Shown: positions 29,559 to 38,939, numbered from the stretch's first letter. The stretch is DNA of 64,000 nucleotides from CAZPBC01 sp964584775 (GCA_964584775.1 CAZPBC010000007.1:1-64000), one strand, 5' to 3'. The notes: a model not told the origin generated them from the letters alone. Program-made: numbers and translations.

Positions 29559-31958
29559 ATGAAAATACCCCTCTCCTGGCTCAATCAATATATTCCTCTG
29601 AAGCAGTCCCCTGCGGAACTGGCAAAGATCCTCACGATGCTTGGTATCGAAGTGGAGGCGATCGAAACGTTTACGCCTTCATTTACTGGAGTTGTTGTCG
29701 GTAAAGTCGTTGAGACCAGTTCTCACCCCAATGCGGAAAGCCTCCAACTTTTGAAAGTGACAAATGGTCAAGAGGTCGTCAGTCTTGTTTGCGGCGACAT
29801 GAGCGTTGTTTCCGGGGAGAAGATTGCGTTATGTCAGGTCGGAGCCAAGCTTGAAGATGAGAAGGGGGAAACCTTCAAAATCCGCAAGGCAAAGATCCGT
29901 GGTGAAGAGTCTTTTGGAATGCTCGCATCCGCGAAAGAGTTGAAGATTTCAGATGACGATGAGGGAGTGCTCCGTTTTCCTGAGGATACGGCAGAAGGGC
30001 TTGAGGTCGCCTCCTTTTTCAATGAGACCATTTTCGATGTGGCCCTGACTCCCAACCTTGGTTATGCTGCGAGTCTAATCGGAGTGGCAAGAGAGCTTTC
30101 TGCCTTTACCTCTCAGCCTTACACAACTCCTCCTGCACCGCTCACTGAAGAGACAAAAAAAGTGAGTGAGGTGGCGAAGGTCGACGTCCGTGACCCTGAA
30201 GGGTGTCCACGTTACGCTGCAAGGGTTGTCGAGGGAGTGCGCGTCGGACCGTCTCCTCAATGGCTTCAAGAGAAACTCGTGCGCGCGGGACTCCGTCCTG
30301 TCAACAATGTGGTCGATGTGACCAACTTTGTCCTCCTTGAAACAGGCCAGCCACTGCATGCTTTTGATCTCAAATTGCTTAAAGACCAACAGATCGTGGT
30401 ACGTCGGTCGATAGAAGGGGAGCACCTCGTCACTCTCGACGACAAGTGCCACACTCTGAAAGAAGGATCGCTCATCATTGCAGATAGCAAGAACCCTGTG
30501 GCTCTTGCTGGTGTGATGGGGGGCAAAGAGAGTGAAGTCACAGAAAAGACTGTCGATATTCTCATCGAGTCGGCCCATTTTCATCCTTCCTTAGTACGGA
30601 AGATGAGTAAGGAGTATCAGATCTCTTCAGATGCCTCCCGCCGTTTTGAAAGAGGAGCCGATTTTGAGGCGGTCCGCCCAGCTCTTGACCGCGCGGCCTC
30701 ACTCATCCAGCAGCTGGCTGGGGGGAGAGTTCTCAGTGAGCCGATCGACCAGATCGCTAGCGCGCCAAAGACCAAGACGATCCCTCTTCGTTTTGAGCGT
30801 GTGAACTATCTTCTCGGGACTCTTCTCAGCCCGAGTGAGATTGAAACCGTTTTTGAAAGACTGAGCTTTCCCTTTCAGCGTGAGGGGGAGGATCAAATCT
30901 TAGTGACCATCCCCTCCTACCGTGTGGATATCTTTGGAGAGGTCGATCTCATCGAGGAGGTCGCCCGCCTCTACTCTTTTGACAACATTCCCAAAAAAGA
31001 GAGCCGTTATGTCGGCTCGAGTGCTGAAGACAGCCCTCTCTTCTTGATGGAGCGTTCTGCTAGAAAACGCGCGGCACGCGAAGGGCTGCAAGAATTTTTG
31101 ACCTGCGATTTGATCAGCCCGTCAATGACAAAATTGGTTCAAGGAGAGGTGATTTCAGAAGAGTCGGTCGTTAAAGTGACCAACCCCACCTCCATTGAGC
31201 AGTCGATTCTGCGCCCCTCTCTGCTCCCAGGACTCCTCGGTGTGGTGAAACACAACTTCGACCAACAGATTTTCAATGTCTCTGGCTTTGAAGTGGGGAG
31301 GATTCATCTCCGAGAAGGGGATGAGTACCGCGAACCTTCGATGTTGGGAGTGATCCTCACCGGAAAAGCCCGTCCCCATCACTGGGAAGCGAAACCTCAT
31401 CTTGTGGATTTTTATGATTTGAAAGGAATCTTAGAAAACCTCCTTGAAGGACTCAGTCTGTCCGGGATGCGTTTCGTTCCAAGTGAACTCCACACTTTCC
31501 ATCCTGGCCGCCAAGCGAAGCTCTTTGTCGATGAGGCTCTCATCGGCTCTTTCGGTGAGTTGCACCCGTCACTCACGAGAGAGTGGGGAATCAAAGAGCG
31601 TGTCTACTACGCAGAAATCAGCTTGAATGATGTCTTACAGCTTCAACAAAAAGTGAAGAAGCTTGTTCCACTCTCTCTCTATCCCTCTTCATCTCGTGAC
31701 TGGACAGTCACGATGAAAGAAGAGGTTCCCTCCTCCGATGTGATCCAAGCGATTGAAAAGAGCGATTCGAAGCTTCTGGAAAGCGTCGAACTACGCGATC
31801 TCTTTGTTAGCGATCGGATCGGGCAGGGATTAAAAAATGTCACCTTCCGCTTCACCTACCGCAATCTCGAAAAAACGGTTCAGCAGAAAGAAGTGGATCA
31901 GGAGCATGAGAAAATCACATCAGAAACGTTAAAACAGCTCGGCAAAGCCGTCATCTAA
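29559..31958 (+). CDS. pheT: Phenylalanyl-tRNA synthetase beta subunit
   Basis: Beta chain of the alpha2-beta2 synthetase. The protein starts MKIPLSWLNQYIPLKQSPAE, then carries an EMAP-like tRNA-binding domain (residues 40-150), the B3/B4 editing domains (VDVTNFVLLETGQPLHAFD), the B5 domain, the core fold, and the C-terminal anticodon-binding FDX-ACB domain (YPSSSRDWTVTMKEEVPSSD near 710). Length 799 is standard. pheS is not adjacent, as in other chlamydiae from memory. A GAGGG precedes the ATG. No T-box leader was found. Confidence 0.96.
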   Translation: MKIPLSWLNQYIPLKQSPAELAKILTMLGIEVEAIETFTPSFTGVVVGKVVETSSHPNAESLQLLKVTNGQEVVSLVCGDMSVVSGEKIALCQVGAKLEDEKGETFKIRKAKIRGEESFGMLASAKELKISDDDEGVLRFPEDTAEGLEVASFFNETIFDVALTPNLGYAASLIGVARELSAFTSQPYTTPPAPLTEETKKVSEVAKVDVRDPEGCPRYAARVVEGVRVGPSPQWLQEKLVRAGLRPVNNVVDVTNFVLLETGQPLHAFDLKLLKDQQIVVRRSIEGEHLVTLDDKCHTLKEGSLIIADSKNPVALAGVMGGKESEVTEKTVDILIESAHFHPSLVRKMSKEYQISSDASRRFERGADFEAVRPALDRAASLIQQLAGGRVLSEPIDQIASAPKTKTIPLRFERVNYLLGTLLSPSEIETVFERLSFPFQREGEDQILVTIPSYRVDIFGEVDLIEEVARLYSFDNIPKKESRYVGSSAEDSPLFLMERSARKRAAREGLQEFLTCDLISPSMTKLVQGEVISEESVVKVTNPTSIEQSILRPSLLPGLLGVVKHNFDQQIFNVSGFEVGRIHLREGDEYREPSMLGVILTGKARPHHWEAKPHLVDFYDLKGILENLLEGLSLSGMRFVPSELHTFHPGRQAKLFVDEALIGSFGELHPSLTREWGIKERVYYAEISLNDVLQLQQKVKKLVPLSLYPSSSRDWTVTMKEEVPSSDVIQAIEKSDSKLLESVELRDLFVSDRIGQGLKNVTFRFTYRNLEKTVQQKEVDQEHEKITSETLKQLGKAVI

Positions 31959-31969
31959 AGGGGTCTCCC

Positions 31970-32917
31970 ATGAAAAAAATTGCAATAATGAGTCTATTTA
32001 GCTTCACCCTCCTCTTCACAGGTTGTGCTTCAAACTCGAAGCGCTGTGTGAGTGAATCTTATGTTCACAAGTATGGTCTAGAAGTTCCTGAGAGTGAATG
32101 GGCTGCTAGAGGCGGAGATGGGACTGTCATTACCACTCTTGAGTCGGGAGTCACAGTCACAAAAAACTACACGGGCGGCAAGCTCGACGGGGAGACAACC
32201 TACTCTTTCCCACATAGTGACCTCATTGAGAAGAAAGAGGTCTATACGGATGGGCGCCTCGACCGCGTGATTGTCCACTCAGAGAGTGGGTGGCCTTATG
32301 AAGAGCTTGCTTTTATGGAGGGTCAAGTCCGCAAAACCCGTTGGTACAAAACGGGTGCTCCACAGGCGGTAGAGACCTTAGAAGAAGGGTATGTCGTCAA
32401 TGGTGAGTACTTCTCACAAGACAATGCTCTTGAGAGCCGCGTGATCGAAGGGGAAGGACTCCGCATCGTGCGTGACGCTTACGGTGAGCACCTCTATAAC
32501 GAAAAAATTGAGGAGGGCGATGTGGTCCTCCAGCTCAGCTACCACCCCAATGGAGTCCTCAAGAGAGAAACTCCCTATGTCGGAGGTGAAATTGATGGAA
32601 TCCGCAAGTCCTATCTTCCTACTGGAGAGCCTCGTACCCTAGAGCACTTCACGGCAGGTGCCCAACAAGGTCTTTCCGTTGTTTACAAGAACGGCACTGT
32701 CTGGAGAGAAGTTCCGTATGTTCGAGGTGAACGCTCGGGTGTTGAGAAGGTCTATAAAAACGGAGATGAAATCGTCCAGGAGATCACTTGGTTTGAGGAT
32801 AAGAAGCACGGACCTACCCGTACCTATGTCGGTGACCATGTCACAACGAAGTGGTACTATATGGGAGATGTGATGCCAAAGAACAAGCAACCCAACTGGG
32901 CCAAGCCTACGGAGTAG
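31970..32917 (+). CDS. Lipoprotein with MORN/YwqK-type repeats (CT476-like)
   Basis: A signal peptide with lipobox (SFTLLFTGCASNS) marks a probable outer- or inner-membrane lipoprotein. The rest is a row of MORN-variant (YwqK) repeats such as GGKLDGETTYSFP, YHPNGVLKRETPYVGGEIDG and YKNGTVWREVPYVRGERSG. Such repeats fold as beta-hairpin ladders; the function is unknown. From memory, a similar gene (CT476) follows pheT in Chlamydia. AAGGGG precedes the ATG. Its 3' end overlaps the next convergent gene by 11 bases. Confidence 0.85.
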   Translation: MKKIAIMSLFSFTLLFTGCASNSKRCVSESYVHKYGLEVPESEWAARGGDGTVITTLESGVTVTKNYTGGKLDGETTYSFPHSDLIEKKEVYTDGRLDRVIVHSESGWPYEELAFMEGQVRKTRWYKTGAPQAVETLEEGYVVNGEYFSQDNALESRVIEGEGLRIVRDAYGEHLYNEKIEEGDVVLQLSYHPNGVLKRETPYVGGEIDGIRKSYLPTGEPRTLEHFTAGAQQGLSVVYKNGTVWREVPYVRGERSGVEKVYKNGDEIVQEITWFEDKKHGPTRTYVGDHVTTKWYYMGDVMPKNKQPNWAKPTE

Positions 32918-33452
32918 AAGGAATTCCTTCCCACTCCTCTTTTAAAACTTCTAAAAAGTTTCCCGCCTCGTCTGTCTGATACGTTTTCTTCAGGACGGGG
33001 CGTTTTTCTCTATCAAAAAGTAGGGCGCCTGAGAAAGCGTCTCCTAAGTGGCTGTAATAGAGCTTTGTGGTGAGAAGGTGCCAACCGTGGAGGGAAAAGA
33101 GCTCCACTTGTTTAGGAAGACCCTCCTCAAAAGTGTGGACCTCCTTGAGGATGAGGCGGTCATTTCCATCTCGGATTAAGCAGGAGACACACTCCTTTGT
33201 TACTTCGACTGTTTCGCTTTGCCAAGCCTGTTGGTGTTCGGGTTTCAGCTTGCGGAAATCGAGGAGCTGCGAGTCGTAGACAAGCGTTTCATACTTTCCA
33301 AAATGGTAGCGCTCGACGCTATAGTGTTTAAAGTAGGGATCGGTGATAATCTTATAGGAAACGGGAAGTGTTTCGCCTTCAGGATGAGGATCTCGGCCTA
33401 CAGGCTTTCCCGCCTTCCATACATAATCTGTGTAAAAAGGGTGCATCAGCAT
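32907..33452 (-). CDS. Hypothetical protein of 181 residues
   Basis: A soluble protein without signal peptide, beginning MLMHPFYTDYVWKAGKPVGR (or two codons later at MHPF). It has a cysteine pair CVSC near residue 88 and beta-rich composition with many aromatic residues. I do not recognise the family. It is divergent from ogt and the two start codons overlap inside a single GCATGC, so both must share a tiny regulatory region or have leader sequences inside each other's gene. It is convergent with the MORN-repeat lipoprotein. Confidence 0.7.
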   Translation of the reverse strand: MLMHPFYTDYVWKAGKPVGRDPHPEGETLPVSYKIITDPYFKHYSVERYHFGKYETLVYDSQLLDFRKLKPEHQQAWQSETVEVTKECVSCLIRDGNDRLILKEVHTFEEGLPKQVELFSLHGWHLLTTKLYYSHLGDAFSGALLFDREKRPVLKKTYQTDEAGNFLEVLKEEWEGIPSTP

Positions 33453-33936
33453 GCAGTATAGTCAGAAGCGATATTCTAATTCAAATGGACCCCAGGTAGC
33501 GGCTCATCTTCAGTTTGAGAATAGGCGTCTGAAGTGTGTGAGTCTCGCTCTAGCTGAGAGCTTCGTAGCCACTCTAACAGGGGAGGTGTGTGAAGAGGAA
33601 CTGGAAGAACTTTTTGAAGCCCTCACAAAGTTCTGTGAGAAAGAAACCTTTGATCTCCCTTCACTCATTGATCCCCATACTGTCACAGAGTTTTCTCAGT
33701 CTGTGTATAGGGAGCTCTGTCAAGTTTCGATGGGGGAAACGGTCACCTACAAAGAGCTGGGTGATAGAATTGGAACTCGCTCACCAAGAGCTGTGGGCCG
33801 TGCACTGAACCGCAATCCTTGGCCGCTTTTCATTCCCTGTCACCGGGTTGTCATGCAGTCGGGGTTGGGGGGATTCCATGAAGGAGTGGAAGTCAAAAGG
33901 GCCCTTCTTAGCTGGGAGTCAGAAGCCCAAGCTTGA
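33451..33936 (+). CDS. ogt: Methylated-DNA-protein cysteine methyltransferase
   Basis: Suicide repair protein removing methyl groups from O6-methylguanine. The active-site motif is IPCHRVV with acceptor C130, preceded by the helix-turn-helix recognition part (YRELCQVSMGETVTYKELGD and RAVGRALNRNPWP). The length of 161 is that of Ogt/AGT. It matches the CT477 position next to the CT476-like lipoprotein. The 3' end overlaps the convergent 851-residue gene by 29 bases. Confidence 0.93.
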   Translation: MQYSQKRYSNSNGPQVAAHLQFENRRLKCVSLALAESFVATLTGEVCEEELEELFEALTKFCEKETFDLPSLIDPHTVTEFSQSVYRELCQVSMGETVTYKELGDRIGTRSPRAVGRALNRNPWPLFIPCHRVVMQSGLGGFHEGVEVKRALLSWESEAQA

Positions 33937-36463
33937 TCAGCAGCTCGCAAACAGTCTGTTCTTGAAGGGAGTAGCGCTCAATCTCTTTTTCGCCTTCTTT
34001 AAGCTTATAGTCCTCGTCGATTTCAACTGTCTCGCCCTCTTTTGTAACCAAAACCCTTGATTTATCCCAGCACGGTTTGACGTTTTCCTCTCGAACTTCA
34101 AAAGCGTGGGAAGGGGATACTTCAACCATCTTTGCCCATTCCTCTTCTGTATACCGATCGCCTATCGTTTCATTCACGCCTACCATCATCAAACCGGAGA
34201 CTTCCACAAACTGCTGACGAGCCATGTCTGCATTGACGCGGGCGGTGACCCACTTCACTAAGTCTTTAGGTTTCACATACTCATAGAAGAGCCTGAGGAG
34301 GTCTTCCGTAGAAAAGAAGGTGATCAGTGTGTTGAAGAGCCCTGATCGGCTCGGGCCGAGTGTTGCTCCGGCATAGTAATCAAGATCGGGTTCCTCTCCG
34401 AGGCCTAGGGGTTTTGCTAGGCGGTTTCGTACGTATGTAGACTGGTGAACGAGTTCATAGATCTCTCTTGGTTTGCGTTCCCTCACATATTTAGGGAGCC
34501 GACCAGACTCAAAGGAGCTATGGAGCTGATAGAAATCAAATTCAAAACGTTCTCGCTCACTTAAAGGTCTCTGTTGGAGTTGAAGAAAGTCCTGATAATC
34601 AGGGTGATACCTGACGACATAAGGTAATTGAAGGTTTTGAGAAGAGGGGTTGTCGTAAAGCAAATGGAGATATTTTTTTAGGGCGTCTTGAGTTCTCTCA
34701 GAAAGGCCATTCGTAGCTCCGGAACACAAAGCGATGCTCGTAATTTCTGCAGAAAGGAAAAGAGGAGTGTTCTTAGGAACGTCTTCATCCAAATAAACGA
34801 GGTGTGGAGTGCTATTTTCAACGTTTAAAATTTCTGGAATGCTTGGAGAAGTGAGGAATTGCATCAGCGCAGAAGGAGAACTGATGTTCATGCGGAAAAA
34901 CTCTTGAACAAGGCGTGAAAAATAGACTTTCGTCGCTTCTATAGGGTCGACAATGGCATTGGGCCCAAAGTAGTCATCTGGAGAGGCAATTTGGTTGTAG
35001 TAGTCTTGGAGGGCGTCAGTTCTTCCACGGTTACACTTTTCTAGGGCGCGGCCAAGCCCAAGGAGCGCCTCTTCTTGAGGAGATAAGAGAGCTCCGATCG
35101 CATTTTGCCTTCGAACATTCGATTCCGCCTGTTCTGGCGTGAGGCTTGTGTTTTCCCCAGTATACAATGTTCTTTTGAGATCACGTTTTTGTTCTTCCGT
35201 CAACGCTTTGGGTGTATCAGGTAGCTGGGCAATCCAGTGGAGGATTTGGTGGAGTTGGTATTTCACATCCGAAATCGGCTGGTCGTCAGGTCCCTTTTCA
35301 CGAAGCAGACTAAAGGCAAGTGGATGCTCCTCAAGAGCACCAAAAAGCTTATAGAGAGAGTATTTTTTTGGAATGAAAAGGGGGTCGTCGGACCCGGGAA
35401 CCCAATCTGGGTTAGGACGTTCCTCTGTATAAGCAGTTTCGATATATGAATTGATCAAGGGGCGGTCTGGGTGCTTTTGGAGGCGAGTCCTCACTTTGTC
35501 TATAAGCTTTTCAAACGTATCTAGCCCAATACCCCGTGGTAAGTCAGCAAAAGTCTTCTTTTTTTTCAGTACGCGGATTCCGTCTGGGTTGAGAGCCACA
35601 GGCTTTGAGTAACAAAAGCTACGGGGTGGTTTAACTTTGTATTTACGATCCCTTTCTTCAAGATGCCTTCTGTAGATTTGAAAGGGGTGGTAGGGGTTAG
35701 TGAGAGCTCCTGCTTCTCGTCCGACGAGGTAGTTCATTTCGTCAAGTGGAATCTGGACCATCAACTTTAAAAAGGAAATCTGATGATGGTGATGGACAAA
35801 AATAGGGAGTCCTCCCGTCAAAATTTTCTCGACTTTCTCACGAAAGCGGTCTCCTACCCGTACGATGCATTGTGCTTTAAGTGATAAAATCTGTGCTGTT
35901 TCACTGTTTTTATCCACGCCTAGACCCTCTCTATAGCACCTTGAAAGAAGGTTTAGGCAGTCCACGTAACCTTTGCCTTGAGTCGAATCTAAAAGTTGAA
36001 ATGCTTTGACCTGTGAAGAGTGTGATCCTTGAAGAAGGTTTTCGGCCATGGAGACAATTTCTAGCTCAGTTGTCGGAGTTTTGAAGTAGAGAATGCCAAG
36101 CTCTACAGCCATTTCAACAATCGAAAGGCTGGCGATAAGACCCGCATAAAGGGCAACCGTAGCCCCTGTTAAAGGGAGAGAAAAAAGTGTAGCAAAAGCC
36201 ACAGCAGAGATAGTCGCAGATGTGGCTGTGGTCAGGACTTTAATTCCGAAGTAGCTAACTGTGCTTTTCGGTTGTAGCAGGTTAGTGATGGACTGACTTA
36301 ACTGAAGAATTCCAACGGCGAGAGCCATGATGACGTGGAGTGGTTCCCATGAGAGGGCTGCATTGACGGCGAGTGATCCCCCGAGAAAACCTTTCCCCAC
36401 CATATAGACGCGGTTTTCGTGGAAAGATTGTAAGGAGGGTAGTGGGTTGGGTCGGTTCATCAT
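33908..36463 (-). CDS. Large membrane-anchored protein sharing the N-terminal domain of the LRR-NEL protein
   Basis: 851 residues. The first 126 form a hydrophobic domain whose segment 86-126 (from SAVAFATLFSLPLTGATVAL) aligns without gaps with residues 80-120 of the LRR-NEL protein; I count 17 identities in 41 positions. Both proteins also begin MMN. A Sel1/TPR-like segment follows at about 140-195 (LLSRCYREGLGVDKNSETAQ). The remaining 650 residues are soluble, helical and charged and match nothing I recognise; a CNRGR stretch near residue 470 stands out. The bilobed hydrophobic pattern resembles chlamydial inclusion-membrane (Inc) proteins, although those are usually defined by a 50-80 residue bilobe. 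A secreted, host-membrane-inserted effector is plausible but inferred. Confidence 0.8.
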   Translation of the reverse strand: MMNRPNPLPSLQSFHENRVYMVGKGFLGGSLAVNAALSWEPLHVIMALAVGILQLSQSITNLLQPKSTVSYFGIKVLTTATSATISAVAFATLFSLPLTGATVALYAGLIASLSIVEMAVELGILYFKTPTTELEIVSMAENLLQGSHSSQVKAFQLLDSTQGKGYVDCLNLLSRCYREGLGVDKNSETAQILSLKAQCIVRVGDRFREKVEKILTGGLPIFVHHHHQISFLKLMVQIPLDEMNYLVGREAGALTNPYHPFQIYRRHLEERDRKYKVKPPRSFCYSKPVALNPDGIRVLKKKKTFADLPRGIGLDTFEKLIDKVRTRLQKHPDRPLINSYIETAYTEERPNPDWVPGSDDPLFIPKKYSLYKLFGALEEHPLAFSLLREKGPDDQPISDVKYQLHQILHWIAQLPDTPKALTEEQKRDLKRTLYTGENTSLTPEQAESNVRRQNAIGALLSPQEEALLGLGRALEKCNRGRTDALQDYYNQIASPDDYFGPNAIVDPIEATKVYFSRLVQEFFRMNISSPSALMQFLTSPSIPEILNVENSTPHLVYLDEDVPKNTPLFLSAEITSIALCSGATNGLSERTQDALKKYLHLLYDNPSSQNLQLPYVVRYHPDYQDFLQLQQRPLSERERFEFDFYQLHSSFESGRLPKYVRERKPREIYELVHQSTYVRNRLAKPLGLGEEPDLDYYAGATLGPSRSGLFNTLITFFSTEDLLRLFYEYVKPKDLVKWVTARVNADMARQQFVEVSGLMMVGVNETIGDRYTEEEWAKMVEVSPSHAFEVREENVKPCWDKSRVLVTKEGETVEIDEDYKLKEGEKEIERYSLQEQTVCELLIKLGLLTPS

Positions 36464-36524
36464 TATTGCTAATTCTATAGGATTGTCGGTTTCAAATGTA
36501 GCCTAGATTGCTTCTGTTAAGAAT

Positions 36525-37574
36525 TTATAAATTTCTATAAATGCTAAGAAATTCTTCCAAGGTTAATTGATGCTTATCACGACCTGTATAAAAGAGGATA
36601 GGCGTCCTTTCTGGAAGCGGAATCCCTTTCTTTTGAAAAATATCGAGGATTTGGAGCCCATCTATAGGCTCGGGCAGGTAGTGTCCACTTTGAAATTGCA
36701 GACCGACGACCTTTCCTTTAACAAGGATCAACTTTCCAGCTCCCAAAACAGGCTTACCTAAGGAAAGAGAATTGTGTCGGATAAAGTCTGTTCCATAGGT
36801 AATATAGAGTTCTTCATCTAAATCAATTGTAAAGATAAATTCTTGGCTCTTTCCATCTTTTGCAACGAGTTCATGGGTCTGTTTATAAAAGAGCAGCTCG
36901 TCGATGACCTCGACTTGCGATTGCTTCATCTCTTCTTCGGAAAAAAAGTGGATGGCGATCACATCTTCAGAAAGGTTTTGCTCCTCTAACCAGAGAAGAA
37001 AATAGGCAAAATTTTCTTGGTTTTCCTCTGTTTCTTTCCAAAGATCATAGTAGGTGGTGAGACGGCGGTGGCAAGGATCTAGAATTTCGAATTGGTATTC
37101 TCCCCAGAAGACTCCACGTGCGCTGTCGTAGTGTCTTTCGTGAATGAGGCGTAAAGGGCGCCATTCCTCATAGTTGCTGGGGATAGAGTTGCAAAGGTAC
37201 TCTACAAAATTGGGCTCTTTGTCTAGAAGATAAGCGAGGTCATTGATCTCACGGAGATATCCCCGTTTTTTCTTCGCGATACTTGCGATATTTTTTAAAA
37301 AGGTCACTGTTTTAGGGTTTCCGACAGTGTCGAGGCACTGATCAATGGTTTGCTCAATCTCCTCCAATCGATACATGCGCGGTTTGAGGTTCTCCCGTTC
37401 TGCTTTTTTCAGTGAGTGGTACTCTTTCATCAAGACGTCAATTTCATCGAAGCAGGACTCCTCGGTTCTTCCTAAGAAAGAGAGAGGCTCCTTCGGTAGG
37501 TCGATCCATGGATAAGAGGTTGAGCCGAAAGCGAGGAGGGGGAAAAAGCTGAAAAATAAAATGAGTTTTTTCAT
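36525..37574 (-). CDS. Secreted hypothetical protein
   Basis: The N-terminus MKKLILFFSFFPLLAFGSTS is a clear signal peptide, so the 349-residue protein enters the periplasm or beyond. The mature part is acidic and hydrophilic, with no membrane segment; FIFTIDLDEELYITYG and the final YTGRDKHQLTLEEFLSIYRN are notable but do not identify a family. It begins four bases after the oxygenase gene, in the same operon as the ComF-like gene. Unknown function. Confidence 0.8.
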   Translation of the reverse strand: MKKLILFFSFFPLLAFGSTSYPWIDLPKEPLSFLGRTEESCFDEIDVLMKEYHSLKKAERENLKPRMYRLEEIEQTIDQCLDTVGNPKTVTFLKNIASIAKKKRGYLREINDLAYLLDKEPNFVEYLCNSIPSNYEEWRPLRLIHERHYDSARGVFWGEYQFEILDPCHRRLTTYYDLWKETEENQENFAYFLLWLEEQNLSEDVIAIHFFSEEEMKQSQVEVIDELLFYKQTHELVAKDGKSQEFIFTIDLDEELYITYGTDFIRHNSLSLGKPVLGAGKLILVKGKVVGLQFQSGHYLPEPIDGLQILDIFQKKGIPLPERTPILFYTGRDKHQLTLEEFLSIYRNL

Positions 37575-37578
37575 GAAA

Positions 37579-38358
37579 TTAGGTCACCGCTTCACAAGTG
37601 TGTGTCGATTCTCGACTAAAAGAGGTTGCTCCTTTTACTGTAAAGAAGCAGACAACTGCCCATCTAGAAAAAGAGTCTTGTGTAGACTGTTCTTCTAGCT
37701 GGATCACATCATGCCAAGCTGGGCTGTAGGCATCAGAAACATGTTCTGGGAAGTCGATGCCAGGCATTAAAAGAGCTTTTCCTGATGCATGCGTCACAGG
37801 TACAAGGGACTCTTTGGACCTTCCAATGCGGAGGCCAGGGTTGCTTTCAGCAATCGCAAGCGTCAGTGTTCCAGCATCATAGTGGCCACGCGCAAGCTCT
37901 CGCCCGGGGTTTTTGTAGAAATACTTTAAAAAGCGGAGCTGAATGTGGGGCTCAGGAAAATCAAAAATTTTTTGATCTAGATCTTTGAATTCTTCACGGT
38001 GAGATTGAAGAAATTCTTTTACAGTATCATGAGCTGCCCACCAAATGGGATCGGCACACTCGACAAAGCGCTTCACGACGGGATGGTTATGGAGAAAATC
38101 AGGGTATCGTTCGCGGATCGTCGTATGGTAGTGAAAATACTCTTTTTCATCGTCTCCTTCGCGTTGTTTGTCTGAGCGGAAACAGTAACCAATATCGCTT
38201 CTTCGATGTGTGGGGTTGACGAGGTAGGAAATCTCACTCTTGACTTCGAAGGGCTCTCGAAGGAACTCCATAAAGGAATCCACAGCAGCATGTACCTGTT
38301 CTTTAGGTATGGGGAAGTCGAGAGGAATGTATTGATTGTTTTTTAGAGTTGCTAACAT
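37579..38358 (-). CDS. 2-oxoglutarate/Fe(II) oxygenase, isopenicillin-N-synthase-like
   Basis: The C-terminal half has the complete facial triad of this superfamily: H159-x-D161 in GHYDAGTLTLAIAE, the distal H216 in SPAWHDVIQ, and the co-substrate arginine R232 in SRWAVVCFF. The GLRI phrase after the first motif is typical of plant-type/IPNS oxygenases. I prefer the ATG at MLATLKNNQYIP; a GTG 22 codons upstream (38424) is possible but lies within the previous gene. With the ATG, the overlap with comF-like is seven bases. The substrate is unknown; related enzymes hydroxylate or desaturate small molecules. Confidence 0.8.
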   Translation of the reverse strand: MLATLKNNQYIPLDFPIPKEQVHAAVDSFMEFLREPFEVKSEISYLVNPTHRRSDIGYCFRSDKQREGDDEKEYFHYHTTIRERYPDFLHNHPVVKRFVECADPIWWAAHDTVKEFLQSHREEFKDLDQKIFDFPEPHIQLRFLKYFYKNPGRELARGHYDAGTLTLAIAESNPGLRIGRSKESLVPVTHASGKALLMPGIDFPEHVSDAYSPAWHDVIQLEEQSTQDSFSRWAVVCFFTVKGATSFSRESTHTCEAVT

Positions 38359-38939
38359 ATGTACGACATCAGAATAAGTCTCTTTGGATTTTCTTCCAAA
38401 AGCTTTTTTCCGAAGGAGAGGCACTTTTCATCTTCAATAGATCCCGTAACGACACCTACGGTCTTTCCAGTTGTAGGTCCTTCTGCTAGAGGGATTTTCA
38501 GAAGATGGGAGAGCGCTTCGGCAATTTCTTTGTCGGGGGAGGGGAGAACTCCTTTCCAGGGGGTTTGCGGCCAGGTGAGCAGTTCAGGAAGGGGGAGCTT
38601 TCGTCTTTCGATTTCGATAAGCATAAAGCAGGCGATCAGGCTTGCAGTTTTCGGAAAAAGCTGAGATTGATGGAGTTTCAGCAGGACTGCAGGAGGACCC
38701 CAGTTCTCGAATGAGCCGTAAACTTGGAAATAGGGTTTTGTAAAAGAGGGACAGTGGGAGGAATGGTGACTTAATGGCTGGAGACATCTTGAACATCTTT
38801 CTGAGGGATCCAGCGGTTCAAAAAGTTCGCTGCAGTTCTTGCAGAAAGGAGTTCCCTCTTCACAGACATCTTCATCACAGTGGAAGCAGAGCGGGGGAAA
38901 GAAGAGGTCCTCAAGAGAGCGAAAAAATTTTCGGATCAT
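38352..38939 (-). CDS. ComF-like protein with degenerate phosphoribosyltransferase domain
   Basis: N-terminal double zinc ribbon with four CxxC-like pairs (CFHCDEDVC, CKNC, CSRC) is characteristic of ComF/ComFC. The domain after it should be a phosphoribosyltransferase with a VDDVxTTG loop. Here the matching place reads KTVGVVTGSIEDEK, and no PRPP-binding signature is visible, so enzymatic activity is doubtful. At 195 residues it is slightly short. ComFC supports DNA uptake in competent bacteria; a role in chlamydiae is unknown. The gene starts within four bases of the AsmA-like gene's end and overlaps the oxygenase gene. Confidence 0.72.
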   Translation of the reverse strand: MIRKFFRSLEDLFFPPLCFHCDEDVCEEGTPFCKNCSELFEPLDPSERCSRCLQPLSHHSSHCPSFTKPYFQVYGSFENWGPPAVLLKLHQSQLFPKTASLIACFMLIEIERRKLPLPELLTWPQTPWKGVLPSPDKEIAEALSHLLKIPLAEGPTTGKTVGVVTGSIEDEKCLSFGKKLLEENPKRLILMSYIC

